Below are positions 27,813-37,296 of a DNA stretch of 64,000 bases, one piece after another. Made by a program: the position numbers and the translations under genes. The notes under the pieces are model-generated. The model had not been told where the DNA came from. It did not search any database and saw only the letters and a program-made list of their open reading frames with translations. The stretch is from NCBI GenBank assembly GCA_963621995.1, contig CAVFFZ010000003.1, forward strand, positions 1 to 64,000. The letters are read 5' to 3'. The DNA is from UMGS1663 sp963621995. Its GTDB lineage: Bacteria; Bacillota; Clostridia; TANB77; CAG-508. How positions within the stretch are numbered: the stretch's first letter is position 1; each line of letters begins with the position of its first letter.

Positions 27813-30800
27813 GTGGATGAATTAGAAATGTTTGATAAAATCAAAATCGGCTTAGCATCAGACGAAAAAATAAGAGAATGGTCAAAGGGTGAAGTTAAAA
27901 AACCAGAGACTATTAACTACAGAACATTAAAACCAGAAAGAGATGGTCTATTCTGTGAAAGAATATTTGGACCAACTAAAGATTGGGAATGTCATTGTGG
28001 TAAATATAAAAGAGTACGTTACAAAGGTATAGTTTGTGATCGTTGTGGTGTAGAAGTTACAAAATCAAAAGTAAGACGTGAAAGAATGGGACATATCGAA
28101 CTTGCAGCTCCAGTAGCTCATATTTGGTATTTCAAAGGAATACCAAGCAGAATAGCTTTAATGCTTGATATTTCACCAAGAAACTTAGAGAAAGTAGTAT
28201 ATTTTGCATCTTATATAGTTACAGATAAAGGTACTTCTGGATTAATGAAAACACAAGTTTTAACAGAAAAAGAATACCATGAAGCTGTGGAAAAATATGG
28301 TTTTGGAAGCTTTAAGGCAGAAATGGGTGCAGAAGCATTAGAAAAACTATTAAAAGAAATAGATTTAGACAAATTATCTGCACAATTAAAGAAAGAATTA
28401 GAAACAGCTAGTGAGCAAAAGAAAGCAAAACTAGTAAAAAGACTAGACACAGTAGAATCATTTAGATTATCAGAAAATAGACCTGAATGGATGATTATGA
28501 ATGTTGTACCAGTTATTCCACCAGAATTAAGACCAATGGTTCAATTAGATGGTGGTAGATTTGCAACATCAGATTTAAACGATTTATATAGAAGAGTTAT
28601 AAACAGAAATAATCGTTTAAAAAGATTAATAGAACTTGGAGCACCAGAAATTATTAAAAGAAACGAAAAAAGAATGCTTCAAGAATCTGTAGATGCATTA
28701 ATAGATAACTCAAGACGTGGTAGACCAGTAACAGGTGCTGGAAACAGACCTTTAAAATCTTTATCAGATATGCTTAAAGGTAAACAAGGACGTTTCCGTC
28801 AAAACTTACTTGGAAAACGTGTTGACTATTCAGGACGTTCAGTTATAGTTGTAGGCCCAGAACTTAAACTATATCAATGTGGTGTTCCAAAAGAAATGGC
28901 TGTTGAGTTATTTAAACCTTTCGTTATGAAAGAATTAGTAGGAAGAGGAATTGCACACAACATTAAAAATGCAAAAAGAATGGTAGAAAGATTACGCCCA
29001 GAAGTATGGGATATACTAGAAGAAGTAATTAAAGACCATCCAGTAATGTTAAACCGTGCTCCAACACTTCATAGACTTGGTATTCAAGCATTTGAACCAG
29101 TTTTAGTAGAAGGTAGAGCAATAAAATTACACCCATTAGTATGTACAGCATTCAACGCTGACTTCGACGGTGACCAAATGGCTATACATTTACCTTTATC
29201 ACCAGAAGCACAAGCAGAAGCAAGATATTTAATGTTATCTGTAAATAACCTTTTAAAACCACAAGATGGTAAACCAGTAACAGTTCCTACACAAGATATG
29301 ATTTTAGGAAGTTACTATTTAACAATGGAAGTTCCAGGAGAAAAAGGAGAAGGAAATTACTTCTCATCTCCGGAAGAAGCTATAATTGCATATGAAAACA
29401 AAGAAGTAGGTATGCATGCTAAAATTTCAGTTCGTATGAGTAAAATCGACGAAGAAGGAAATGAAAAACATAGAAAAGTGGAAACAACAGTTGGTAGAAT
29501 TATATACAATAAAGGTATTCCACAAGATTTAGGATTTGTTGATAGAACTAATCCAGAAAATGAATTTGAACCAGAAATTAACTTTGTTGTTAACAAGAAA
29601 AAATTAGGAAAAATAATTGAGAAGAGTATTAATAAATATGGATTAAACCCTTCAGCAGAATTATTAGACTATATTAAAGCAACAGGTTTCAAATATTCAA
29701 CAACAGGCGGTATTACAGTATCTATAGAAGATGTTAAAGTACCAGAAGCTAAAAAAGAAATATTAGCAAAAGCACAAGCAGACGTAGACAATGTATTAAA
29801 ACAATACAAACGTGGTTTAATTACTGAAGAAGAAAGATATCAATCAGTAATTAAGATTTGGGAACAAGCAACAGAAGACGTTAAAAATGCAATGAAAGAT
29901 ACATTTACACAATTAAACCCAATGTTCATGATGTCTGACTCTGGTGCCCGTGGTAACTTAGACCAATTAAAACAAATTGCAGGTATGCGTGGACTTATGG
30001 CTAGTACAACTGGTAAAACAGTCGAAATACCAATTAAATCATCATTCAGAGAGGGTCTAGATGCTCTAGAATACTTTATCTCTGCCCATGGTGCTCGTAA
30101 AGGTCTATCAGATACAGCTTTAAGAACAGCTGACTCTGGATACCTAACAAGAAGATTAGTTGATGTTTCTCAAGACATTATTGTTAGAGAGCATGATTGT
30201 GGTACACACGATGGAATCACATTAACAGCTATAAAAGACGGAAACCAAGTAATTGAAAGCCTACAAGAAAGATTAATAGGACGTTACCCATTAGAAGATA
30301 TTAAAAATCCTGCAACAGGAGAAACAATAGTAGATACAAATACAATAATTTCAGATAAAACAGCAGATCAAATAGTTGAAGCTGGAATTGAAGAAGTTAG
30401 AGTACGCAGTGTATTTGGATGTAGAACAAAATATGGTGTATGTTCTAAATGTTATGGTATGGGCTTAGCTAGTCGTGAAGAAGTAAACATTGGTGAAACT
30501 GTAGGTATTATAGCAGCTCAATCTATTGGTGAGCCTGGTACACAGCTTACAATGAGAACAATTCACTCTGGTGGTGTTGCCGGTGTTGCCGACATTACAC
30601 AAGGTCTTCCAAGGGTTGAAGAATTATTTGAAGCAAGAAAACCAAAGGGACTTGCAATAGTTGCAGAAATAGATGGTGTTGTTAAAATCGCAGAAGATAA
30701 GAAAAGAAAAACAATTTCAGTTACTTCTAAAGATGATAGCAAAACTTATATTATACCATTTGGTTCTAAACTAAAAGTAAAAGACGGAGACGAAGTAGTT

Positions 30801-31358
30801 GCAGGAGAGCCACTAACAGAAGGTTCAATTAACCCTAACGAATTACTTGCAATTAAAGGACCAGAAGGAGTTTACAACTACCTAGTACAAGAAGTTCAAA
30901 AAGTATATAGAAACCAAGGTGTTGATATCAACGATAAACATATTGAAGTTATTGGTAGACAAATGCTTAAGAAGATTAGAGTTGAAGACAATGGAGATAC
31001 TCCAATGTTCGCAGGTTCATTAGTTGATATGTATGAATTTGAAGATATAAATAAAAAAGCAGTTGAAGAAGGAAAACGCCCTGCAACAGGTAAACGTGTA
31101 CTTCTTGGAATTACAAAAGCATCACTTGCAACAGATAGTTTCTTATCTGCAGCATCATTCCAAGAGACAACAAGAGTATTAACAGAAGCAGCTATTAAAG
31201 GTAAAGTTGATGAATTAATAGGATTAAAAGAAAATGTTATCATTGGTAAATTAATCCCAGCAGGTACAGGATTTGCAAAATATAGAAATACACACATTAG
31301 CACAGAACAAGACGATGTACAAGAAAATGAAGAAGGAAAAGCTAGTGTAGAAGAATAA
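27813..31358 (+). CDS. rpoC: DNA-directed RNA polymerase beta' subunit
   Basis: 1181 residues. The N-terminal zinc finger CHCGKYKRVRYKGIVCDRCG, the Mg-binding NADFDGD (residues 448-454), the trigger-loop/bridge-helix region (MRGLMASTTGKTVEIPIKSSFREGLDALEYFISAHGARKGL), the second zinc site (CRTKYGVCSKCYGMGL) and the C-terminal jaw region are all present. GTG start behind AGGGGG. Length and motifs match clostridial RpoC. The gene ends with a clear terminator, and the usual rpsL-rpsG-fusA-tuf genes do not follow. Confidence 0.98.
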   Translation: MDELEMFDKIKIGLASDEKIREWSKGEVKKPETINYRTLKPERDGLFCERIFGPTKDWECHCGKYKRVRYKGIVCDRCGVEVTKSKVRRERMGHIELAAPVAHIWYFKGIPSRIALMLDISPRNLEKVVYFASYIVTDKGTSGLMKTQVLTEKEYHEAVEKYGFGSFKAEMGAEALEKLLKEIDLDKLSAQLKKELETASEQKKAKLVKRLDTVESFRLSENRPEWMIMNVVPVIPPELRPMVQLDGGRFATSDLNDLYRRVINRNNRLKRLIELGAPEIIKRNEKRMLQESVDALIDNSRRGRPVTGAGNRPLKSLSDMLKGKQGRFRQNLLGKRVDYSGRSVIVVGPELKLYQCGVPKEMAVELFKPFVMKELVGRGIAHNIKNAKRMVERLRPEVWDILEEVIKDHPVMLNRAPTLHRLGIQAFEPVLVEGRAIKLHPLVCTAFNADFDGDQMAIHLPLSPEAQAEARYLMLSVNNLLKPQDGKPVTVPTQDMILGSYYLTMEVPGEKGEGNYFSSPEEAIIAYENKEVGMHAKISVRMSKIDEEGNEKHRKVETTVGRIIYNKGIPQDLGFVDRTNPENEFEPEINFVVNKKKLGKIIEKSINKYGLNPSAELLDYIKATGFKYSTTGGITVSIEDVKVPEAKKEILAKAQADVDNVLKQYKRGLITEEERYQSVIKIWEQATEDVKNAMKDTFTQLNPMFMMSDSGARGNLDQLKQIAGMRGLMASTTGKTVEIPIKSSFREGLDALEYFISAHGARKGLSDTALRTADSGYLTRRLVDVSQDIIVREHDCGTHDGITLTAIKDGNQVIESLQERLIGRYPLEDIKNPATGETIVDTNTIISDKTADQIVEAGIEEVRVRSVFGCRTKYGVCSKCYGMGLASREEVNIGETVGIIAAQSIGEPGTQLTMRTIHSGGVAGVADITQGLPRVEELFEARKPKGLAIVAEIDGVVKIAEDKKRKTISVTSKDDSKTYIIPFGSKLKVKDGDEVVAGEPLTEGSINPNELLAIKGPEGVYNYLVQEVQKVYRNQGVDINDKHIEVIGRQMLKKIRVEDNGDTPMFAGSLVDMYEFEDINKKAVEEGKRPATGKRVLLGITKASLATDSFLSAASFQETTRVLTEAAIKGKVDELIGLKENVIIGKLIPAGTGFAKYRNTHISTEQDDVQENEEGKASVEE

Positions 31359-31368
31359 ATAAAATAAG

Positions 31369-31406
31369 AGTAGTTTAGGAAATTTTTTCTTAAACTACTT
31401 TTTTTA
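31369..31406 (+). terminator. Terminator of rpoBC
   Basis: AGTAGTTTAAG-type stem (AGTAGTTTAGG / CTTAAACTACT) with a T7 run, right after rpoC. Confidence 0.85.
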
Positions 31407-31557
31407 TATTCTAAGAAAGTTTTCCAAACCTCCCTAGAATATAAAAATGCTTCGCTAAACATTCCACACGAATTTTATTTCATAAAATTTGGCGGTCGAA
31501 CAAAGACAAGGCATGAAAAGTCTTTTAAAATGTCTAAAAATATTTTTGTTCTTTACA
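31401..31557. repeat. Dispersed intergenic repeat, copy B
   Basis: TATATTCTA pairs with TAGAATATA. AATTTTATTTCATAAAATT makes a second hairpin. The core at 31498-31544 matches copy A (12534-12580) in 43 of 47 positions. Fills most of the 308-base gap between rpoC and mtaD. Confidence 0.7.
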
Positions 31558-31666
31558 AAAATTAAAAACAAATATATAATTTAGAAAAACAATTTTATAA
31601 GTATTAAAATAGAAAAATATTACAAATATTGTAAAATACATATTAATAGAGTTAGGAGAGAAATTT

Positions 31667-32947
31667 ATGAATATTTTAATAAAAAACGCTACACTTATTT
31701 CAATGAGTGAAACAAGAGAAAAAATAGAAGAAAATATAGATATAAGAATAGAAGAAAATAAAATAATAAAAATAGGGAAAGAACTAAACCAAAATAATAT
31801 AGATAAAATGATTGATGCAACAGGGAAAGTAGTAATGCCAGGATTAATAAATACTCACTCACATGTACCAATGAGTATTTTTAGAGAAACTGTAGATGGA
31901 TTTGCACTTCAAGATTGGCTTACAAAAAAAATATGGCCAATGGAAGATAAAATGACAAAAGAAGATGTTTACAATGCTTCTAAACTATCATTTATAGAGA
32001 TGATAAAAACAGGAACTACAACAATAAATGATATGTATTTTATGACAGAGGATATTATAAATGCAGCAATAGATACAGGAGTAAGACTTCAAACAACAAG
32101 AACATTGATGTGTATGGATGAAAAAGAAGGACTACAAAGAATAGAAGAATTAAATAACTTAATAGAAGAATACAGAGGAAGAAATGAATTAATAACATTT
32201 AATGTAGGAATACATGGATTATACACAACAAATAGACAATATGTGGAAAAATGTATTGAGTTTGCAAAGAAAAAAGGACTTATAACTCATATGCATTTCT
32301 GTGAAAACAGTAAAGAAGTAGAAGATATAAAAAATATATATAAAGAAAATCCAATAGATGTTTTAGAGAAAGAATTTACAGGAATAAAAACAATATTAGC
32401 CCATTGTGTAAAACTATCTAAAGAAGACCTTAAAAAACTTTCAAAATTAGATGTAAGTGTTTCTCATTGCCCAGTAAGTAACTTAAAGTTAGGATGTGGA
32501 ATTGCTAATATAACTGAAATGTTAGAAAATAATATTAATGTTTCTATAGGAACAGATGGACAAGGTAGCGGTAGTAATTTAGATTTATTTGAATCTATGA
32601 AATATGCAGCTTTACTTCAAAAGGGAACAAAAGAAGATGCAGTTTGTATGCCAGCATACGAAGTGTTGAAAATGGGAACAATAAATGGTGCAAAAGCATT
32701 AGGATTAGAAAATGAAATAGGAAGCATAGAAGAAGGAAAAAAAGCAGACATTATTATATTGAATTTAGATGATGTAGTAACTAAGCCAGTTAATGATTTA
32801 TGTGCAGACATAGTTTATAATGTAAAAGGAAATAATGTAGAAACTACAATTATAAACGGAAAAATTTTAATGGAAGAAAATAAAATGGAACAAAATCAAG
32901 AAAGAATTTTTGATGAATGTAAAAAAATAATTGATAGAATAAAATAA
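31667..32947 (+). CDS. mtaD: 5'-methylthioadenosine / S-adenosylhomocysteine deaminase
   Basis: 426 residues of the amidohydrolase superfamily. Deaminates SAH or MTA to the inosyl form in the methyl-donor salvage route. Metal ligands: HSH (His64, His66) in MPGLINTHSHVPMSIFRE, His in THMHFCE, His in ILAHCVKL, and Asp in SIGTDGQGS. The phrase GFALQDWLTKKIWPME is typical of the MtaD/SAH deaminase group rather than guanine deaminase. RBS TTAGGAGAG. It is followed by a spacer with the gdpP promoter, so it is probably transcribed alone. Confidence 0.9.
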   Translation: MNILIKNATLISMSETREKIEENIDIRIEENKIIKIGKELNQNNIDKMIDATGKVVMPGLINTHSHVPMSIFRETVDGFALQDWLTKKIWPMEDKMTKEDVYNASKLSFIEMIKTGTTTINDMYFMTEDIINAAIDTGVRLQTTRTLMCMDEKEGLQRIEELNNLIEEYRGRNELITFNVGIHGLYTTNRQYVEKCIEFAKKKGLITHMHFCENSKEVEDIKNIYKENPIDVLEKEFTGIKTILAHCVKLSKEDLKKLSKLDVSVSHCPVSNLKLGCGIANITEMLENNINVSIGTDGQGSGSNLDLFESMKYAALLQKGTKEDAVCMPAYEVLKMGTINGAKALGLENEIGSIEEGKKADIIILNLDDVVTKPVNDLCADIVYNVKGNNVETTIINGKILMEENKMEQNQERIFDECKKIIDRIK

Positions 32948-33039
32948 AATCCAATTTAATAAAAAATGTAATTATAAAAAGCAAGTGTAATTTACAGGGG
33001 TAAATACAATAAAACTATACAGAAGCAGATGTACAAAAT

Positions 33040-33068
33040 TTGACAAAAGAGCTAAAAAATAGTAAAAT
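33040..33068 (+). promoter_or_regulatory. Promoter for gdpP
   Basis: TTGACA, 17-bp spacer, TAAAAT. The TTG that could open a longer gdpP frame is this -35 box, which argues for the later ATG at 33103. Confidence 0.7.
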
Positions 33069-33102
33069 AGTAATTGTGAAAGAATATAAAAGGGAGATAT
33101 TT

Positions 33103-35136
33103 ATGCCGAATAACACTAATAGAAAAATCTTTGATAAATTAGTATCAAAGACAAAGATTTATTTAGTAATTATAGCTATTTTGTTAATAGCCCTATGTAT
33201 ATACGAAGTTCGTTTTATTACACCAGCGATAATTGGTTATGCATTAATTATAATGTATGCGTGTTGGACAAATAATAAAAGAAAAGCAGAACTTTCAGAA
33301 CATATTAAAGACTTAACATTAACAGTAGATACAGCTGCAAAAAGTACTTTAATTAACTCACCATTTCCATTAGTAATAATAGAAACAGATGGAAATATTA
33401 TTTGGAAAAGTTCAAAATTTATACACGAGTTTGCTAATATAGACATTAATAATTACCTAAATAATATCGTAAAAGAAATAAAGCTAGAACTTGAAAATGG
33501 AAGTAATGAAGATAAAAAAGAATTACAGGACTTAATTTTAAAACAAGTTAAAATAGGAAGTAAAGCATATAAAGTAGTTGGAGAATATGTAGAATCAAAA
33601 GAAAAACAAAAGAACAATAATAAAGAATATATGACAACTTTATATTTTATAGATGAAACAAAAAATATTTTATTAGAACAAAAATATAATAATTCTAAAT
33701 TATGCGTTGGAATTATTATGATAGATAATTACGACGAGATAATGCAAAGACTTTCAGATGAAGATAAACCAATATTAACAGCTCAAATAGAAAAAAATTT
33801 ATATGATTGGGCAGCAACCTTTGAGGGGCTAATTATTAAATCTGAAAGAGATACATTCGTATTATTATTACAACAAAAATATTTAAAACAATTAGAAGAA
33901 GAAAAATTTAATATTTTAGATAAAATAAAAGAAATAGAAATACCTGGAAAAGTACAATCTACTTTAAGCATAGCTATTGCAACAGAAGAGAGTTCAAATT
34001 ATGAGAAATATAAAACAGCTCAATCAATGATAGATATAGCATTAGGTAGAGGTGGAGATCAAGCAATTCTTAGAAAAGACGGAAAATATATATTCTTCGG
34101 AGGAAGAACACAAGAACTAGAAAAGAGAACTAAAGTAAAAGCAAGAATAGTTGCAAATGCATTACAAGAATTAATGGAAGAAGCAGAAAATATTTTTGTA
34201 ATGGGACATACAAATAGTGATATAGACGCAATGGGAGCAAGTTTAGGTGTATATAGACTAGCAAAGACAATAGGGAAAAAAGCATATATAGTAAATACTA
34301 CAGTTGGTTCTACATTAGATTCATTTTTACAAACAGCAAGAGAAGAAGAAGAATATCAAAAAACAATTATAGGAAAAGACGAAGCAATTGAAAAAATAAA
34401 CGAAAATAGTTTGTTAGTTGTTGTAGATACTCACAAAACAAGCTATGTAGATGTACCAGAACTATTAAAGAAAACTAATAAAATAGTAATAATAGACCAT
34501 CACAGAAGAGGAACAGATTTCATAGAAAATGCCTTATTAACATTCCATGAAGTTTATGCATCTTCTGCATGCGAATTAGTAACAGAACTATTAGAATATT
34601 CAGAACAAGAAATAAAATTAACTCAATTAGAAACAGAAGGCTTATATGCGGGAATTATGATGGATACTAAGAACTTTACATTTAAAACAGGAGTTAGAAC
34701 ATTTGAAGCAGCAGCTTACCTACGTAAATGTGGAGTAGATATAATAAAAGTTAAAAAGTGGTTCCAAAGTGATTTAGAAACATATAATAAAATATCAGAA
34801 ATTGTTACTAATGCAGAGATTATAAATGATACAATAGGAATTTCAATATATGATAAAGAAGAGCCAGATACTAGTTTAATTTGTGCTAAGTCAGCAGATG
34901 AACTTTTAACAATTAGTAATATTACAGCATCTTTTGTTATAGGAAATTTAGGAGACAAAATATGCATAAGTGGACGTTCAATAGGTGATATAAATGTACA
35001 ATTGATTTTAGAAAAGCTAGGTGGCGGAGGGCACATTACATTAGCAGGAGCTCAAGTAGAAGGAATGAGTATAGAAGAAGTAAAACAAGAGCTAATAATT
35101 CGAATTAATGAATATTTTACTGAAACATCGAATTAA
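33103..35136 (+). CDS. gdpP: Cyclic-di-AMP phosphodiesterase, GdpP/YybT family
   Basis: 677 residues. Two N-terminal membrane helices (about residues 20-62), a PAS-like region, a degenerate GGDEF domain (GRGGDQAILRKDGKYIFFGG near 325) and a DHH/DHHA1 phosphodiesterase. DHH motifs are GHTNSDIDAMGA (about 368), VVDTHKTSY, DHHRRG (about 465) and GGGGHITLAGA at the end. It degrades c-di-AMP, a signal tied to osmotic balance and wall stress. Start chosen at 33103 with AAAGGGAG upstream. Next to rplI and dnaB, as in Bacillus (yybT-rplI-dnaC). Confidence 0.95.
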   Translation: MPNNTNRKIFDKLVSKTKIYLVIIAILLIALCIYEVRFITPAIIGYALIIMYACWTNNKRKAELSEHIKDLTLTVDTAAKSTLINSPFPLVIIETDGNIIWKSSKFIHEFANIDINNYLNNIVKEIKLELENGSNEDKKELQDLILKQVKIGSKAYKVVGEYVESKEKQKNNNKEYMTTLYFIDETKNILLEQKYNNSKLCVGIIMIDNYDEIMQRLSDEDKPILTAQIEKNLYDWAATFEGLIIKSERDTFVLLLQQKYLKQLEEEKFNILDKIKEIEIPGKVQSTLSIAIATEESSNYEKYKTAQSMIDIALGRGGDQAILRKDGKYIFFGGRTQELEKRTKVKARIVANALQELMEEAENIFVMGHTNSDIDAMGASLGVYRLAKTIGKKAYIVNTTVGSTLDSFLQTAREEEEYQKTIIGKDEAIEKINENSLLVVVDTHKTSYVDVPELLKKTNKIVIIDHHRRGTDFIENALLTFHEVYASSACELVTELLEYSEQEIKLTQLETEGLYAGIMMDTKNFTFKTGVRTFEAAAYLRKCGVDIIKVKKWFQSDLETYNKISEIVTNAEIINDTIGISIYDKEEPDTSLICAKSADELLTISNITASFVIGNLGDKICISGRSIGDINVQLILEKLGGGGHITLAGAQVEGMSIEEVKQELIIRINEYFTETSN

Positions 35137-35232
35137 AATGATATAATAGTAAAATGTACTAAAAAGATGAATATAAAATTTAAAAGCGAAAAGGGCTGTA
35201 AAAAGTCCCTTCCCTAGAATATAAAAAACTAA

Positions 35233-35271
35233 CAAATACCCCAAAAGTACCTGGTACTTTTGGGGTATTTG
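35233..35271. repeat. Perfect 19-bp palindrome, CCCCAAAAGTACC type
   Basis: CAAATACCCCAAAAGTACC and its exact complement around a single T. Just upstream (35212-35227) is CCCTAGAATATAAAAA, a remnant of the right arm of the dispersed repeat. Best-preserved member of the CCAAAAGTACCTGG family. Confidence 0.7.
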
Positions 35272-35323
35272 GGTTATTTGTTCTAAAAATGTTAATAAAA
35301 CTATTTCTATTCTAGTAAAGTTG

Positions 35324-35332
35324 TGATATAAT
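35324..35332 (+). promoter_or_regulatory. Extended -10 promoter for rplI-dnaB-tilS
   Basis: TGATATAAT without a convincing -35, about 90 bases before rplI. Confidence 0.45.
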
Positions 35333-35424
35333 CATACTACTTGAAAAGTAAAAAAATTGAAAGAAATTCAGCTTTCATAACTATAGATATTTTCTAATAA
35401 AGTAGGAAAGGAATGAAATTTAAA

Positions 35425-35871
35425 ATGAAAGTTATATTATTACAAGATATTAAAGGTGTAGGAAAGAAAGACCAAATTATAAATGCAAACGATGGATATG
35501 CAAGAAATTATTTATTTCCTAAAAAATTAGCAGTAGAGGCAAATGCAGGGAACTTAGGAAACTTAAAAGCAAAACAAGAATCAAATAAATATAGAAAAGA
35601 TATAGAAAAAGAAGAAGCAACAAAGTTAGCTAATAAATTAAAAGATATAACATTAGTGTTAAAAGTAAAAGCAGGAGAAAATGGAAAAATATTTGGTGGA
35701 GTTACATCAAAAGAAATTTCAGAAAACTTAAAAGCACAATACAAAATAGAAATAGATAAAAAGAAAATTATACTAAGCGAAACAATAAAAGTTTTAGGAA
35801 CTACTATAGTAGATATTAAGTTATACGAGGGAATAATAGGAAAACTAAAAGTTCAAATTATTGAAAACTAA
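35425..35871 (+). CDS. rplI: 50S ribosomal protein L9
   Basis: 148 residues, the normal L9 size. The N-terminal RNA-binding domain MKVILLQDIKGVGKKDQIINANDGYARNYLFPKKLA is diagnostic, followed by the long charged connecting helix and C-terminal domain. Two ATGs are possible. I prefer 35425 because L9 starts MKVILLQD. The ATG at 35413 lies only a base or two from AGGAAAGGA and would add MKFK. First of a likely rplI-dnaB-tilS transcript. Confidence 0.95.
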   Translation: MKVILLQDIKGVGKKDQIINANDGYARNYLFPKKLAVEANAGNLGNLKAKQESNKYRKDIEKEEATKLANKLKDITLVLKVKAGENGKIFGGVTSKEISENLKAQYKIEIDKKKIILSETIKVLGTTIVDIKLYEGIIGKLKVQIIEN

Positions 35872-35961
35872 ATTAATATAAAGTTTCTAGTCATATTTGT
35901 ATATTCTACTAAACTAAAAAGGCTCATCCTTATTAGGTTAGCAAAGAAAAGGAGAAGTTTT

Positions 35962-37293
35962 ATGGAAGTAGGGAAAGTACCGCCACACGATACAGAAGCT
36001 GAACAAGCAGTTATAGGAAGTATGCTTACAGATAAAGAAGCAATTATTTCTGCTATTGAAGTACTAAAAGAAGAAGATTTTTATAGAGAAGATAATAAAA
36101 CAATATATGGTGCAATTCTAAATTTATATAACCGTGCAGAGCCAGTTGATATTATTACATTAAAGGCAGAACTTTCTTCACTTGGCAAATTAGAAGCAGT
36201 TGGTGGATTAGAGTATTTAGCTGAACTTCCAGATAAGGTACCAACTACTGCGAACGTAGATAAGTATATAAAAATAGTAGAAGAAAAGTCATTACTTCGT
36301 AGTTTGTTAAGAACAGCAAATGAAATAATAAAATTAGGTTATGACGAAACTCAAGAAGTAGATTTCTTAATGGATCAAGCTGAAAAGAAAATATTTGATA
36401 CAATACAATCAAGAAATCAAAAAGGTTATTCTTCAATTAAAGATATATTAGTAGATACATTTACTCAATTAGAACAATTATATAACCAAAAACAACATAT
36501 TACAGGTGTACCTACAGGATTTGCAGACTTAGATTATAAAACTGCAGGACTTCATAATTCAGATTTAATATTAGTTGCAGCAAGACCTGCTATGGGTAAA
36601 TCTGCATTTGCATTAAATATAGCTTCTTATGCGGCAACACGTGGAAATACACCAGTAGCAATATTTAGCTTAGAAATGTCAAAGGAGCAAATGGTAAATC
36701 GTATTTTGTGCAGTGAAGCAATGGTAGATAGCAACAAGGTAAGAACAGGTAAAATTGATGATGAAGACTGGGCAAAATTGGCACAAGCCTCTGGAACTTT
36801 ATCTGAATCCAAAATATTTATAGATGATACACCAGGCATTTCTATAATGGAAATAAGAGCTAAATGTAGAAAGCTGAAATTAGAGCAAAATATTGGACTG
36901 GTTGTTATAGACTACTTACAATTAGTACAAAGCTCAGGGAAAAGAAGTTCATCACGTGAACAAGAAATTTCAGAAATTAGCCGTTCTTTAAAAATATTAG
37001 CTAAAGAGATAAATGTACCAGTAATAGCACTATCACAATTATCAAGAGCACCAGAACAACGTCCAGACCATAGACCTATGCTTTCAGACCTTCGTGAATC
37101 TGGAGCTATAGAGCAAGATGCTGACATTGTTATGTTTTTATATAGAGATGATTATTATAATGAAGATAGCGAAAAGAAAAATATTGCAGAAGTAATACTT
37201 GCAAAACATCGTTCAGGTTCAACAGGTACAGTTGAATTATTATGGATTGGAAATTACACAAAATTTGCAAATATAGAAAAATACAGAGAGTAG
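35962..37293 (+). CDS. dnaB: Replicative DNA helicase
   Basis: 443 residues. Hexameric fork helicase. The N-terminal domain (PPHDTEAEQAVIGSMLTDKEAI) binds primase. The RecA-like C-terminal domain has Walker A ARPAMGKSAFALN (about residue 209), Walker B VVIDYLQLV, and the DLRESGAIEQDADIVMFLYRDDYY region near the end. RBS AAAAGGAG. Linkage to gdpP and rplI matches Firmicutes. Only 3 bases separate it from tilS. Confidence 0.97.
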   Translation: MEVGKVPPHDTEAEQAVIGSMLTDKEAIISAIEVLKEEDFYREDNKTIYGAILNLYNRAEPVDIITLKAELSSLGKLEAVGGLEYLAELPDKVPTTANVDKYIKIVEEKSLLRSLLRTANEIIKLGYDETQEVDFLMDQAEKKIFDTIQSRNQKGYSSIKDILVDTFTQLEQLYNQKQHITGVPTGFADLDYKTAGLHNSDLILVAARPAMGKSAFALNIASYAATRGNTPVAIFSLEMSKEQMVNRILCSEAMVDSNKVRTGKIDDEDWAKLAQASGTLSESKIFIDDTPGISIMEIRAKCRKLKLEQNIGLVVIDYLQLVQSSGKRSSSREQEISEISRSLKILAKEINVPVIALSQLSRAPEQRPDHRPMLSDLRESGAIEQDADIVMFLYRDDYYNEDSEKKNIAEVILAKHRSGSTGTVELLWIGNYTKFANIEKYRE

Positions 37294-37296
37294 AAA

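Noticed and set aside
33040..33102. TTG start for a longer gdpP product
   Set aside because: The TTG belongs to TTGACA of the promoter, while the ATG at 33103 has a proper RBS.
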